Part shown: positions 17,370 to 26,585 of the stretch, one piece after another
Layout of the letters: every line of letters begins with the position of its first letter
Numbering within the stretch: position 1 is the first letter of the stretch
Assembly (NCBI RefSeq): GCF_004362195.1
Contig: NZ_SNWG01000001.1
Coordinates: 2,046,001-2,110,000, forward strand
Source: Microbacterium sp. BK668
Lineage (GTDB): Bacteria; Actinomycetota; Actinomycetes; Actinomycetales; Microbacteriaceae
Direction: 5' to 3'
Length of the DNA stretch: 64,000 bases
The notes under the pieces: generated by a model
Told to the model about the DNA's origin: nothing
Databases searched by the model: none
The model's input: only the letters and a program-made list of their open reading frames with translations
Translations under genes and position numbers: made by a program

Positions 17370-18602
17370 TCAGCCGGCGGCGCGATCGTCGTCGACGATC
17401 GTGAGCGCCGAGGCGACCTCTAGCCCGAACACCGTCTCGAGCGCCCGCTCGAACTCGTCGAGCCGGCCCGCCGCGGCGAATTCGCGGGCACGCATCGTCG
17501 GCCCGTGTGACAGGACGCCGGCCAGATGCCGCAGCGCCGCCGCCGCGCGCTCCTCCTCGGGTCGCACGCGCGACAGTTCCCGGTCGAGGATCGCCTGGAC
17601 GTGCGTGCGCCACGCGACGATCGCGGGCGCCGCGGCGCGCTCGGCGTTGAAGGTCGCGACGGCGGAGCCGACGACCTCGTGCGCACCCGCACCGAGCTCG
17701 GCCAGCGCCGCGTGACGGCCGATCAGTTCAAGGTCGAGCAGATCGATGCCGGGGAGCTCGCCGACGGCGGGCTCGACGTTGCGGGGCAGCCCGAGGTCGA
17801 TCACGAGGCGGGGACGGTCGTCGGGGATGTCGGCGGGGCCGACGGTGTAGCGCGCCGTCGAGGTGACGACGATGTCGGCGGCCGCGATCGCGTCGCGCAG
17901 ATCGCTCTCGGCGCGGATCCCGTACTTCGCCGCGAAGGCAGCGGCGCGGCCGGTCGCCGAGTAGACCCGCACGTTCGCGGCACCGCGCGCGTGCAGGGCT
18001 GCGATCGTCGTCCGGGCGTACCGCCCCGTTCCGACCAGGAGCACCGGGATCGTCTCCCAGTCGGTCACGCGCGAGTCGGCGAGGTCGAGCGCGAGGCGTG
18101 CCAGCGACCGGCCGGCGGCGGCGAGGTCGGCGCGCGCCCGCACCTCGCGGGTCGCGCGGGCGGCGCGCTGGAAGGCCTGCTCGAGCTCGGTGCTGCTCGT
18201 GCCGGCGTCGCGCGCCGAGCGGAGCGCGCGCTGGACCTGCCCGCTGATCTCCTCCTCGCCGACGACCATCGACTCCAGGCCCGAGCTCACGGCGAACAGG
18301 TGGCGCACGACGTCGTCTCCGCTCAGGACGACGGCCGAATCGCGGAGGGCCGCGGCATCCGTTCCCGTCGAATCGGCGACCGCCTCGAGCACCGCCTCGC
18401 GCGCGAGGGCGACGCCGCCCGTCACGGGGTCGTCGAGCTCGAGATACGTCTCGAAGCGGTTGCACGTGGCCAGCACGACGGCGCCGCGCACGAAATCGTG
18501 GGCGGCGACTACGTCGGCTCCGGTGGAGTCGGCGGCCCTCGATATGCGGTCGAGGACGTCGAACTCGGTGTTCCGGTGGTTCGCCGTCAGGCAGAACAAC
18601 AT
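17370..18602 (-). CDS. hemA: Glutamyl-tRNA reductase
   Basis: The 410-residue enzyme reduces glutamyl-tRNA(Glu) to glutamate-1-semialdehyde with NADPH, the first committed step of the C5 haem pathway. The catalytic Cys47 lies in VVLATCNRFETYLE, and VGTGRYARTTIAAL is the nucleotide-binding loop. The C-terminal dimerisation helices are present. The start at 18602 fits the family opening MLFCLTANHRN. On the minus strand TAGACT sits 7 nt upstream, so the mRNA is probably leaderless. It is divergent from hemE, and the two -10 elements overlap, so feed-in and flux of the pathway may be set from one 24-bp region. A REP-like repeat follows the gene. Confidence 0.95.
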   Translation of the reverse strand: MLFCLTANHRNTEFDVLDRISRAADSTGADVVAAHDFVRGAVVLATCNRFETYLELDDPVTGGVALAREAVLEAVADSTGTDAAALRDSAVVLSGDDVVRHLFAVSSGLESMVVGEEEISGQVQRALRSARDAGTSSTELEQAFQRAARATREVRARADLAAAGRSLARLALDLADSRVTDWETIPVLLVGTGRYARTTIAALHARGAANVRVYSATGRAAAFAAKYGIRAESDLRDAIAAADIVVTSTARYTVGPADIPDDRPRLVIDLGLPRNVEPAVGELPGIDLLDLELIGRHAALAELGAGAHEVVGSAVATFNAERAAAPAIVAWRTHVQAILDRELSRVRPEEERAAAALRHLAGVLSHGPTMRAREFAAAGRLDEFERALETVFGLEVASALTIVDDDRAAG

Positions 18603-18609
18603 CCCATCG

Positions 18610-18619
18610 AGTCTAGCCT
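18610..18619. promoter_or_regulatory. Overlapping divergent -10 elements of hemA and hemE
   Basis: Plus strand TAGCCT (18614-18619) is 6 nt before the hemE GTG. Minus strand TAGACT (plus 18610-18615) is 7 nt before the hemA ATG. They share the central TA, so polymerase can open only one direction at a time. Confidence 0.65.
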
Positions 18620-18625
18620 GGAAGG

Positions 18626-19696
18626 GTGTCTTCGCCTCTGAGTGCGCTCCCCACGTCCCATCCGCTCTTCGACGGCCGCACCTCCGACTCCCGGCTGGTG
18701 CGCGCCGCACGCGGCGAGCGGCCCTCGACTCTGCCCGTGTGGTTCATGCGTCAGGCCGGTCGCTCCCTGCCGGAGTACCGGGCGAGCCGCGCCGGCACCG
18801 AGATGCTCGACGCGTGCCTCGACCCCGAGCTCGCCGCGGAGATCACACTGCAGCCGGTGCGCCGGCACGGCGTGGATGCGGCCGTCTTCTTCAGCGACAT
18901 CGTCGTGCCGGTCCTTCTGGCGGGGGTCGACGTGCGGATCGTGCCGGGCCGTGGGCCCGTGCTCGAGGAGCCGATCCGCACGGCATCCGACGTCCTCCGC
19001 CTGCGGCCGATCGAGCCGGACGCCCTCGAGCCGATCGCGGAGGCCGTCTCGATCGTCGTCCGCGAGCTCGGCGACACCCCGCTCGTCGGCTTCGGGGGCG
19101 CGCCGTACACTCTCGCGAGCTATCTCATCGAGGGTGGGCCGTCGAAGGACCAGCTGCGCGCCCGTGCCCTCATGCGCACCGACCCCCGGACGTGGGCGAC
19201 GCTGCTCAACTGGTGCGCCGACGTGACGGGCGCGTTCCTGCGCACGCAGGTCGAGGCCGGCGCGAGCGTCGTGCAGCTCTTCGACTCGTGGGCCGGTTCG
19301 CTGTCGCGGAACGACTACCAGCGCCGCGTCGCCCCGCACTCGCGCCGCGCGTTCGACGCGCTGCGAGGGCTGGACGTGCCGAAGATCCACTTCGGCCTGG
19401 GGATGGGCGAGATGCTCGACCTGCTGCCCCCGCTCGGCGCCGACGTCGTCGGCATCGACTGGCGGCTGCCGCTCGATGAGGCGAACGACCGCCTCGGCGG
19501 CCGACTGCCCCTGCAGGGCAACATCGATCCCGCGTTCCTCGCCGGTCCGTGGGACCTCGTCGAGGCGCACGTGCGCGACGTCGTCTCGCGCGGCGCCGAC
19601 GCTCCCGCCCACATCGTCAACCTCGGTCACGGCGTGCCGCCCGACACCGATCCCGACGTGCTGACGCGCATCGTGGAACTCGTGCATGACCTCTGA
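18626..19696 (+). CDS. hemE: Uroporphyrinogen decarboxylase
   Basis: This 356-residue enzyme decarboxylates the four acetate groups of uroporphyrinogen III to give coproporphyrinogen III. PVWFMRQAGRSLPEYR is the family signature 1, with the arginines that hold substrate carboxylates; FFSDIVVPV and GFGGAPYTLASY follow as expected. It has the family's usual length. The GTG start has a -10 element just 6 nt upstream. Its last 11 nt overlap hemG, so translation is coupled. It heads the hemE-hemG-hemQ-hemC-hemB-hemL operon. Confidence 0.96.
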   Translation: MSSPLSALPTSHPLFDGRTSDSRLVRAARGERPSTLPVWFMRQAGRSLPEYRASRAGTEMLDACLDPELAAEITLQPVRRHGVDAAVFFSDIVVPVLLAGVDVRIVPGRGPVLEEPIRTASDVLRLRPIEPDALEPIAEAVSIVVRELGDTPLVGFGGAPYTLASYLIEGGPSKDQLRARALMRTDPRTWATLLNWCADVTGAFLRTQVEAGASVVQLFDSWAGSLSRNDYQRRVAPHSRRAFDALRGLDVPKIHFGLGMGEMLDLLPPLGADVVGIDWRLPLDEANDRLGGRLPLQGNIDPAFLAGPWDLVEAHVRDVVSRGADAPAHIVNLGHGVPPDTDPDVLTRIVELVHDL

Positions 19697-20960
19697 CGCG
19701 ATCGTCGTCGGCGGTGGTGTCGGCGGACTCGTCGCCGCGCGCCGTCTCGCTCGCGAAGGGTTCGCCGTGACCCTGCTCGAGCGGTCCGGCGCCCTCGGCG
19801 GTCAGGTCGCGCGTCAGCGCATCGGGGGCGTCGACCTCGACGCGGCCGCCGAGTCGTTCGCGACGAGAGGCGGTGCCGTCGCCGCGTTCCTCGCCGAGCT
19901 AGGTCTCGGCGACGACATCGTCACGCCGAACCCCGCTCCCGCCTGGCTGCACCGCGTCGACGGCAGCGCCGTGCCGCTGCCGTCGACGGGCCTGCTCGGC
20001 ATCCCCGGAGAGCCGCTCGCCGCCGACGTCGTGAACGCGATCGGACGCGGCGCCGCCGAGCGGGCCGCTCGCGACGCCGACCTGCCCGCCCTGGCGGGGA
20101 CGGATGCCGCGTCCCTCGGCGAGCTCGTGCGGCTGCGGATGGGCGACGCCGTCGTGGCAGGGCTCGTTGCTCCCGTCGTCCGCGGCGTGCACTCGGTGAG
20201 CCCCGACGCGCTGCCGGTCGAGCGCGCGCACCCGCGCCTGCGCGCCGAGGTCCTGGCGCAGGGCTCGCTCGCGGGAGCCGTCCGGGCGATCCGTGCCGCG
20301 TCCCCCGCCGGCTCCCAGGTCGCCGGCATCCGAGGCGGCATGTTCCGTCTCGTGGACGCCCTCGAGGCGGACTGCCGTCGCCTCGGCGTACGGATCGAGG
20401 TCGGCGCCCGGGTGACCTCCGTCGAGCCGGACGCGGTCGTCGTCGCGGGCCGTCGCCGCGCGGGACTCGTCCTGCGCGCGAGCGGGTCCGTGCCCGACGT
20501 GTCTCGGCGGGTGACGCTCGTGACCCTGCTCGTCGACGCACCGGCGCTCGACAGCGCGCCTCGGGGCACCGGCGTGCTCGTCGCCGCGGACGCGCCCGCG
20601 GTGCGGGCGCGGGCACTGACGCATCTCACCGGGAAGTGGGAGTGGATCGCTGCGGCGCTGGCCGGGCGGCACGCCGTGCGCCTCTCCTACGACGGCGTGC
20701 CGGAGGACGCCGTCGCGACGGCGGCGCGCGATGCCGGCATCCTTCTCGGGCATCCCCGGATCGAGGTGCTCGACGCGACGCAGCACACGTGGGATCGCGG
20801 CGCGGGAGAGCCGCCCGGCGACCTCCCCTCGGTGGGCGAGACCGCTGCCGGGACGGGCCTCGCGTCGGTCATTCCGCAGGCCGAGCGCATCGCGCGGGAA
20901 CTCTCGCAGGCGAGAGGAATTCGCCCCGTCCCCGCGACAGGGGAGAGGATGGAGGGGTGA
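19686..20960 (+). CDS. hemG: Coproporphyrinogen/protoporphyrinogen oxidase (CgoX/HemY type)
   Basis: The 424-residue flavoprotein of the monoamine-oxidase-like family begins with IVVGGGVGGLVAARRLA, the FAD-binding GxGxxG fold, and has a second FAD contact near GETAAGTGLASVI at the C-terminus. In Gram-positive bacteria this family oxidises coproporphyrinogen III to coproporphyrin III with O2 (CgoX). The direct coupling to hemQ (GTGA overlap at 20957-20960) supports that role over the classical protoporphyrinogen one. It is somewhat shorter than the 460-480 residues common in the family. It is expected in the cytosol, bound loosely to membrane. Confidence 0.9.
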   Translation: MTSDAIVVGGGVGGLVAARRLAREGFAVTLLERSGALGGQVARQRIGGVDLDAAAESFATRGGAVAAFLAELGLGDDIVTPNPAPAWLHRVDGSAVPLPSTGLLGIPGEPLAADVVNAIGRGAAERAARDADLPALAGTDAASLGELVRLRMGDAVVAGLVAPVVRGVHSVSPDALPVERAHPRLRAEVLAQGSLAGAVRAIRAASPAGSQVAGIRGGMFRLVDALEADCRRLGVRIEVGARVTSVEPDAVVVAGRRRAGLVLRASGSVPDVSRRVTLVTLLVDAPALDSAPRGTGVLVAADAPAVRARALTHLTGKWEWIAAALAGRHAVRLSYDGVPEDAVATAARDAGILLGHPRIEVLDATQHTWDRGAGEPPGDLPSVGETAAGTGLASVIPQAERIARELSQARGIRPVPATGERMEG

Positions 20961-21667
20961 CCGATCGGACCGACGAGCAGCAGACGCCCGTGACGACAGA
21001 CCCCTCCTCGTCCCCGGAGACCGCCCGGTTCTTCGGCCTGTGGGCCGTATTCCGCCGCGACCCGCACCCCGCCCCCGTGCCCGACGGCGCGCCGGCAGCG
21101 GCGGAGGTCGTCGCCGAGCTCGGCGAGACGGTGCGGGCGATCTACGACGTGTCGGGCCTGCGCGCCGACGCCGACGTGCTCGTGTGGCTCGTAGGCGACT
21201 CGGCCGAGGGGCTCCAGGCCGCCCTCCGGGCGCTGCGCCGGTCGCGCGAGCTCGCGCCGCTCCTGCCGACCTGGAACACGCTCGGCGTGCACCGCGACGC
21301 CGAGTTCAGCCGTGACCATGCGCCGGCTTTCGCGCGCGGCCTCGCGCCCAAGGACTGGCTCACGGTCTACCCCTTCGTCCGCAGCTACGAGTGGTACATC
21401 CTGCCGGCGGCAGAGCGCGGCCAGATGCTCGGGGAGCACGGACGCATGGGCCGCGAGTTCCCGCAGGTGCAGAGCAACACGGTGGCGAGCTTCGCGCTCG
21501 GAGACTACGAGTGGATCCTCGCCCTCGAGGCCGACGACGTGACCGACCTCGTCGACCTCATGCGGCACCTGCGCGCGACCGAGGCGCGGCGTCACGTGCG
21601 CGAAGAGGTCCCCTTCTTCACCGGCCGACGCATCACGCCCGACGAGCTCACCGAGGTGCTCTCGTGA
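20957..21667 (+). CDS. hemQ: Coproheme decarboxylase (HemQ/ChdC)
   Basis: This 236-residue protein of the chlorite-dismutase fold decarboxylates Fe-coproporphyrin III to protohaem with H2O2, the last step of the coproporphyrin-dependent pathway. YEWYILP and LGEHGRMGREFP are characteristic; the histidine of the latter is the probable axial haem ligand. The first 25 residues are polar and poorly conserved. The GTG start overlaps the hemG stop. Presence of HemQ next to a CgoX-type oxidase marks the Gram-positive route, but the ferrochelatase (CpfC/HemH) that must act between them is not in this cluster. Confidence 0.93.
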   Translation: MTDRTDEQQTPVTTDPSSSPETARFFGLWAVFRRDPHPAPVPDGAPAAAEVVAELGETVRAIYDVSGLRADADVLVWLVGDSAEGLQAALRALRRSRELAPLLPTWNTLGVHRDAEFSRDHAPAFARGLAPKDWLTVYPFVRSYEWYILPAAERGQMLGEHGRMGREFPQVQSNTVASFALGDYEWILALEADDVTDLVDLMRHLRATEARRHVREEVPFFTGRRITPDELTEVLS

Positions 21668-21686
21668 TGTGCGGACGGATCCGGCG

Positions 21687-22586
21687 ATGACCCTGCGGAT
21701 CGGCACGCGGGCGAGCACGCTCGCCCGCGCCCAGGCCGGGACGATCGCCGACGCCCTCGGCGCGGAGCTCGTCCCGATCGTCTCGGAGGGCGACCGCAGC
21801 ACGGCCTCACTGGCATCGCTCGGCGGGTCGGGCGTGTTCGCGACCGCCCTGCGCGATGCGCTTCGCGCAGGAGAGGTGGATGCTGTCGTCCACTCGTTCA
21901 AGGACCTCCCCACCGCGCCGTCCGACGGCCTCGCCATCGGCGCCGTCCCGCCCCGCGCAGACGCGCGCGACGTCGTGTGCTCGCGCGGCAGCCTCGCGCT
22001 CGACGATCTGCCCGAGGGAGCCCGCGTCGGCACGGGCTCCCCGCGTCGTCGCGCGCAGATCGCCGCCCGCCGTCCCGACCTCGTGCTCGTCGACATCCGC
22101 GGCAACATCGACTCGCGGCTGGAGCGCGTGACGACCGACGATCCTGTACGCGCGCTCGATGCCGTCATCCTCGCCGCCGCGGGCCTCGACCGCATCGGCC
22201 GGCTCGATGCCGTCGCGGAGTTCCTCTCCCTCGATCGCTGGCCCACGGCGCCCGCCCAGGGCGCCCTGGCCGTCGAGACGCGCGCCGGCGACGAGCACCT
22301 CGTCTCCCGCCTGGATCACCGCGCGACGCGGTGGTCGGCAGAGGCGGAGCGCGGCGTGCTCGCGCGGCTCGAAGCGGGCTGCGCGGCACCCATCGGCGCG
22401 CGCTCCTTCGTCGACGACGGACTCCTCTTCCTGACCGCGCGGGTGTACCGGCCCGACGGCGGCGCGCACGTCACGAGCTCGCACGCGATGCCGTCCGACG
22501 CCGACGCCCCCGCAGACCTCGCGCACCGCGTCGCCGACGAGCTCCTCGCGCAGGGCGCGGCCGAGCTCGCGCCCCTTTCCCCCTGA
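21687..22586 (+). CDS. hemC: Hydroxymethylbilane synthase (porphobilinogen deaminase)
   Basis: The 299-residue enzyme joins four porphobilinogens into hydroxymethylbilane. [14 protein letters not shown] opens the protein, [10 protein letters not shown] and [10 protein letters not shown] carry the pyrrole-handling residues, and Cys232 in [10 protein letters not shown] binds the dipyrromethane cofactor. I chose the ATG at 21687; a GTG at 21669 would add six residues but is only 1 nt from the hemQ stop. It lies 11 nt before hemB, leaving no room for hemD, which often sits here. Confidence 0.94.
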   Translation: MTLRIGTRASTLARAQAGTIADALGAELVPIVSEGDRSTASLASLGGSGVFATALRDALRAGEVDAVVHSFKDLPTAPSDGLAIGAVPPRADARDVVCSRGSLALDDLPEGARVGTGSPRRRAQIAARRPDLVLVDIRGNIDSRLERVTTDDPVRALDAVILAAAGLDRIGRLDAVAEFLSLDRWPTAPAQGALAVETRAGDEHLVSRLDHRATRWSAEAERGVLARLEAGCAAPIGARSFVDDGLLFLTARVYRPDGGAHVTSSHAMPSDADAPADLAHRVADELLAQGAAELAPLSP

Positions 22587-22597
22587 CCGGAGCATCC

Positions 22598-23593
22598 ATG
22601 TCCCTTCCCGACGCCGCGTTCCCCGCCGCCCGCCCCCGTCGCCTCCGGGCGACACCCGCCTGGCGCCGGCTGGTCGCCGAGACCCGAGTCCACCCCTCGC
22701 AGCTCGTCCTGCCGATGTTCGTGGCCGAGGGCGCGTCGGAGGCCGTGCCGATCGGGTCGATGCCCGGCGTGATGCAGCACACGACGGAGACGGTGAAGGC
22801 CGAGCTGCAGCGCGCGGCCGAGGCGGGCATCGGCGGAGTCATGCTCTTCGGGGTGCCTGAGCACAAGGACGCGGCGGGGTCGGGCGCGACGGACCCGGAC
22901 GGCATCCTCAACGCGGCCACGCGCATCGCCGTCGCCGAGGTCGGGGACGCGCTCGTCGTGCAGACCGACCTGTGCCTGGACGAGTTCACCGACCACGGGC
23001 ATTGCGGCGTGCTCGACGAGCGGGGACGAGTGGACAACGACACGACGCTCGAGCGCTACCGCGACATGGCCCTCGCGCAGGCCGAGGCCGGTTCGGCGCT
23101 GCTCGGGCTCTCGGGCATGATGGACGGCCAGGTCGCGGCGGTCCGCGATGCGCTCGACGGCGCCGGCCGGCCGGATGTCGCCCTCCTCGGCTACGCCGCG
23201 AAGTACGCGTCGCCGTTCTACGGCCCGTTCCGCGAGGCCGTGCAGTCGTCGCTCCAGGGCGACCGTCGGACGTATCAGCTCGACGCGGCCAACCGGCGCG
23301 AGGGCCTCCGCGAGGTCGCGCTCGACATCGCCGAGGGCGCCGACATCGTCATGGTCAAGCCCGCCATGTCGTACCTCGACGTGCTGGCCGACGCGGCCGC
23401 GGTGTCTCCCGTTCCCGTCTGGGCCTACCAGGTGAGCGGGGAGTACGCGATGGTCGAAGCCGCCGCCGCGAACGGCTGGATCGACCGCGAGCGCACGATC
23501 GACGAGACCATCACGAGCATCGTGCGTGCCGGCGCCGACGCGGTGCTGACCTACTGGGCGATCGAGGCGGCCGAACGCCTCGGTGCGCGCTGA
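22598..23593 (+). CDS. hemB: Delta-aminolevulinic acid dehydratase (porphobilinogen synthase)
   Basis: This 331-residue TIM-barrel enzyme condenses two 5-aminolevulinates to porphobilinogen. The two active-site lysines are visible: Lys202 in [14 protein letters not shown] and Lys254 in [12 protein letters not shown], the latter forming the Schiff base. [14 protein letters not shown] (125-137) keeps Cys126 and Cys136 of the metal site but has Leu and Asp where some zinc enzymes carry a third cysteine. Metal use (Zn, Mg or both) is therefore uncertain. It lies 11 nt after hemC and 22 nt before hemL. Confidence 0.95.
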   Translation: MSLPDAAFPAARPRRLRATPAWRRLVAETRVHPSQLVLPMFVAEGASEAVPIGSMPGVMQHTTETVKAELQRAAEAGIGGVMLFGVPEHKDAAGSGATDPDGILNAATRIAVAEVGDALVVQTDLCLDEFTDHGHCGVLDERGRVDNDTTLERYRDMALAQAEAGSALLGLSGMMDGQVAAVRDALDGAGRPDVALLGYAAKYASPFYGPFREAVQSSLQGDRRTYQLDAANRREGLREVALDIAEGADIVMVKPAMSYLDVLADAAAVSPVPVWAYQVSGEYAMVEAAAANGWIDRERTIDETITSIVRAGADAVLTYWAIEAAERLGAR

Positions 23594-23615
23594 CGAGGCG
23601 GGACGGAGCAGACCC

Positions 23616-24947
23616 ATGACGATGATGCTGACGAACGCGGATGCCGCGGCCCGCGCCCGCGCGGTGATCCCGGGCGGCGTCAACTCGCCCGTGCGCGCCT
23701 TCGGCTCGGTGGGCGGCACGCCCCTGTCGATCGTCTCCGCGCGCGGTCCTCACGTGACCGATGTGACCGGTCGGGAGTACGTCGACCTCGTCGCGTCGTG
23801 GGGTCCCGCGCTCCTCGGCCATGCGCATCCCGAGGTCGTCGCGGCCGTCTCGGACGCGGCATCCCGAGGGCTGTCGTTCGGGGCCTCGACGCCGGGCGAG
23901 ACCGACCTGGCGGAGCTCGTCGTCGACCGGCTGAACGTCGAGGGCATCGCCGGCATCGAGAAGCTCCGCCTCGTCTCCACGGGTACCGAGGCCACAATGA
24001 CGGCGATCCGCATCGCGCGCGGGGCGACCGGCCGCGACATCGTCATCAAGTTCGCCGGCCACTATCACGGGCACTCCGACGGCCTCCTCGCCGAGTCGGG
24101 TTCGGGTGTCGCGACGCTCGGCCTCCCCGGGTCGGCGGGGGTCCCGGCCGGCATCGCGGCGCTCACCCTCGTCCTCCCGTACAACGATCGGGACGCCGTC
24201 CGAGAGGCCTTCGCGGTGCACTCCGGGCGCATCGCGGCGATCATCACCGAGGCCGCGGGAGCCAACGCGGGCGTCCTCGTCCCCGACGCCGGATTCAACC
24301 GCTTCCTCGCCGACACGGTGCGTGCCGAGGGCGCGCTGCTCATCCTCGACGAGGTCCTCACCGGCTTCCGCGTCGGAGCCGCCGGATGGTGGGGCCTGGA
24401 GCAGGTCGCGGGCGAGGGCTGGGTGCCCGACCTGGTGACGTTCGGCAAGGTCATCGGGGGAGGGATGCCGCTCGCCGGAATCGGCGGGCGCGCCGCCCTC
24501 CTGGATCTGCTCGCCCCGCTCGGTCCCGTGTATCAGGCGGGGACGCTGAGCGGCAATCCCCTCGCCGTCGCCGCCGGTCTCGCGACGCTGCGCCTCGCGG
24601 ACGCCGAGGTCTACCGTCGGGTGGATGCCGCGGCATCCGTCGTCTCGATGGCCCTCGGCGAGGCTCTCACGGCCGAGGGCGTTTCGCACGTCGTCTCGCA
24701 CGCGGGAAGCCTCTTCTCCGTCGCGTTCCGCGACGGCGCGGTCCGCGACTACTCCGACGCCCGCGACCAGGATGCCTGGCGCTACCCGGCGTTCTTCCAC
24801 GCGATGCTCGACGCCGGCGTCTCGCTGCCGCCGAGCGTCTTCGAGGCGTGGTTCCTCACCGCGGCGCACGACGATGCCGCGCTCGGCCGGGTGCTCGACG
24901 CCCTTCCGGCCGCCGCGCGGGCTGCGGCCGCCGCGACCCCGGCGTGA
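23616..24947 (+). CDS. hemL: Glutamate-1-semialdehyde 2,1-aminomutase
   Basis: The 443-residue PLP enzyme moves the amino group of glutamate-1-semialdehyde to give 5-aminolevulinate, the step after Hem[13 protein letters not shown] opens the protein, [15 protein letters not shown] and [10 protein letters not shown] bind cofactor and substrate, and Lys278 in [13 protein letters not shown] holds PLP. I chose the ATG at 23616, which has GGAG 8 nt upstream; a GTG at 23583 would overlap hemB. It ends the haem operon, and 12 nt later the convergent pmt gene ends. Confidence 0.95.
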   Translation: MTMMLTNADAAARARAVIPGGVNSPVRAFGSVGGTPLSIVSARGPHVTDVTGREYVDLVASWGPALLGHAHPEVVAAVSDAASRGLSFGASTPGETDLAELVVDRLNVEGIAGIEKLRLVSTGTEATMTAIRIARGATGRDIVIKFAGHYHGHSDGLLAESGSGVATLGLPGSAGVPAGIAALTLVLPYNDRDAVREAFAVHSGRIAAIITEAAGANAGVLVPDAGFNRFLADTVRAEGALLILDEVLTGFRVGAAGWWGLEQVAGEGWVPDLVTFGKVIGGGMPLAGIGGRAALLDLLAPLGPVYQAGTLSGNPLAVAAGLATLRLADAEVYRRVDAAASVVSMALGEALTAEGVSHVVSHAGSLFSVAFRDGAVRDYSDARDQDAWRYPAFFHAMLDAGVSLPPSVFEAWFLTAAHDDAALGRVLDALPAAARAAAAATPA

Positions 24948-24959
24948 CGCGGGGTCGAC

Positions 24960-26561
24960 TCAGATCCAGCCCGCCCGGTTGAAGTGCAGGTACCAGAAGT
25001 CGTACGGCACCTGCTGGGCCGTCCACACCGGGAAGTACCAGATCGAGACGAGCAGCACGGCGACGATCAGGACGCCGGTGGCCCACCTGCCGAGCGCGAA
25101 TCCGCGCCGCGTCTTCAACTGCGCGAGGTCGCGCAGAGTCGTGGTGAGCGCCAGGAGCATGAACGGCAGGATCACGATCGTGTAGAACTGGAAGATCGTG
25201 CGGTCGGGATAGAGCAGCCACGGCACGTAGGTCGCGACGATCCCGGTCAGCACGAGCCAGTCCCCGCCGTTCCGCTTGGCGATGCAGCGCCAGACGAGGT
25301 ACACCACGGCGATGACGGCCGCCCACCACAGGAGCGGATTGGCGATGCTCGTGATGCCCTCGGAGCAGCCGCTGCCTCCCGCCGTGCAGCCGTTCTCGCC
25401 GGTGGCAGAGCCCAGGTAGTACATCGAGGTCGGCCGCAACAGGAGCGGCCACTGCCAGGCGGGGCTCGCGTAGCTGTGCGGGGAGGTCAGGGCGACGTTC
25501 GAGCCGTAGATCGCCTGGTGATAGTGCCAGAGGTTCTGAAGGGGGAGGGGTACCCACGCCCAGAATCCTGCCGCCGGGTCGGCGTCGACGGCATGGCGAT
25601 CGTAGCCGCCGTCCGTGACGAACCAGCCCGTCCAGGACGCCAGGTACACCGCGACGGCGGCCGGGACGAAGAGGACGAAGGTGACCAGGCCCTGGCGGAG
25701 CGCGGCATCCGTCGGCCAGGCGGCGATCCCCGCCTTCCGCCGGGCGAGCGCATCGTCGACGATCAGGTAGACGCCCAGCGCCGCGAGCACCCAGAGCCCT
25801 GACCACTTCACCGCCGTCGCGGCGCCGATCGCGGCGCCGGCGGCCAGAAGCCACGGGCGGTTCCAGAACACCGGGCCCCACGCCGGCGGCGCGTCGCCCC
25901 CGTACCGGGCGACAGCACGAGCGAGCCGCTCGCGATGTCGTCGTCGGTCGAGCACGACGAACCAGAACGACAGGACGACGAAGAACGTGAGGATGCCGTC
26001 GAGGATGCTCACGCGGCTCAGCACGATGCCGAGACCGTCCACGGCGAGGAAGAGCGCCGCCACCGTCGCGTAGACGATCGATCCGCCGAGGGCTCGCGCC
26101 AGGAAGTACAGGACGAGCACCGTGGCGGTGCCCAGGAGCGCGACGGAGAAGCGCCAGCCGAACGACGAGTCCGCGCCGAACAGCGCCATCCCGAACCCGA
26201 TGATCCACTTGCCGAGCGGGGGATGGACGACGTAGGCGGGGTCGGTCGTGAAGCGGTCGGTCCCGCCGTCGGCGAACGCGTAGTCGGGGTTCTCGGGCCA
26301 CGTCGCCGGGTAACCGAGGTTCCACTGGCTCCAGGCATCCTTCACGTAGTACGTCTCGTCGAAGACGATCGCGTGCGGGTGTCCGAGATTCCAGAAGCGC
26401 AGCACGGCGGCGAGCAGCGTGACGAGGACGGGCGCGAGCACGCTCCACACCCGGTGGACCCGCGGATCGGCGTCCAGTCGCGCGCGCCAGCGCTCGTAGA
26501 AGGTGTGACGCGCCTCCGTCAGAAGGGGCTGCGGGAGCAGCGGCTCGGAGGTGGCGGTCAC
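24960..26561 (-). CDS. pmt: Dolichyl-phosphate-mannose--protein mannosyltransferase (PMT)
   Basis: This 533-residue membrane enzyme transfers mannose from polyprenyl-phosphate mannose to Ser/Thr of secreted proteins. The N-terminal IVFDETYYVKDAW holds the Asp68-Glu69 pair conserved in PMTs, and AYVVHPPLGKWIIG follows. About ten to eleven membrane helices are predicted, with a large C-terminal membrane half. It matches the gene that in Mycobacterium lies divergent from rsmI, as it does here. The GTG at 26561 is preceded on the minus strand by TAGGCT with a 7-nt gap, so it is probably leaderless. In-window candidate substrates are lipoproteins such as the Ser/Thr-rich FMN-binding protein; that link is inference. 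Confidence 0.92.
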   Translation of the reverse strand: MTATSEPLLPQPLLTEARHTFYERWRARLDADPRVHRVWSVLAPVLVTLLAAVLRFWNLGHPHAIVFDETYYVKDAWSQWNLGYPATWPENPDYAFADGGTDRFTTDPAYVVHPPLGKWIIGFGMALFGADSSFGWRFSVALLGTATVLVLYFLARALGGSIVYATVAALFLAVDGLGIVLSRVSILDGILTFFVVLSFWFVVLDRRRHRERLARAVARYGGDAPPAWGPVFWNRPWLLAAGAAIGAATAVKWSGLWVLAALGVYLIVDDALARRKAGIAAWPTDAALRQGLVTFVLFVPAAVAVYLASWTGWFVTDGGYDRHAVDADPAAGFWAWVPLPLQNLWHYHQAIYGSNVALTSPHSYASPAWQWPLLLRPTSMYYLGSATGENGCTAGGSGCSEGITSIANPLLWWAAVIAVVYLVWRCIAKRNGGDWLVLTGIVATYVPWLLYPDRTIFQFYTIVILPFMLLALTTTLRDLAQLKTRRGFALGRWATGVLIVAVLLVSIWYFPVWTAQQVPYDFWYLHFNRAGWI

Positions 26562-26568
26562 GCCGTCA

Positions 26569-26578
26569 AGCCTAGGCT
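26569..26578. promoter_or_regulatory. Palindromic divergent -10 shared by pmt and rsmI
   Basis: AGCCTAGGCT is a perfect 10-bp palindrome giving TAGGCT on both strands. Each copy lies exactly 7 nt from its GTG (rsmI at 26586, pmt at 26561). The whole 24-bp intergenic region is thus one two-way leaderless promoter core. Confidence 0.7.
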
Positions 26579-26585
26579 GGAACCT

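Noticed and set aside
21669..21671. GTG start for hemC
   Set aside because: It would add six non-conserved residues; the ATG at 21687 gives the family opening [10 protein letters not shown].
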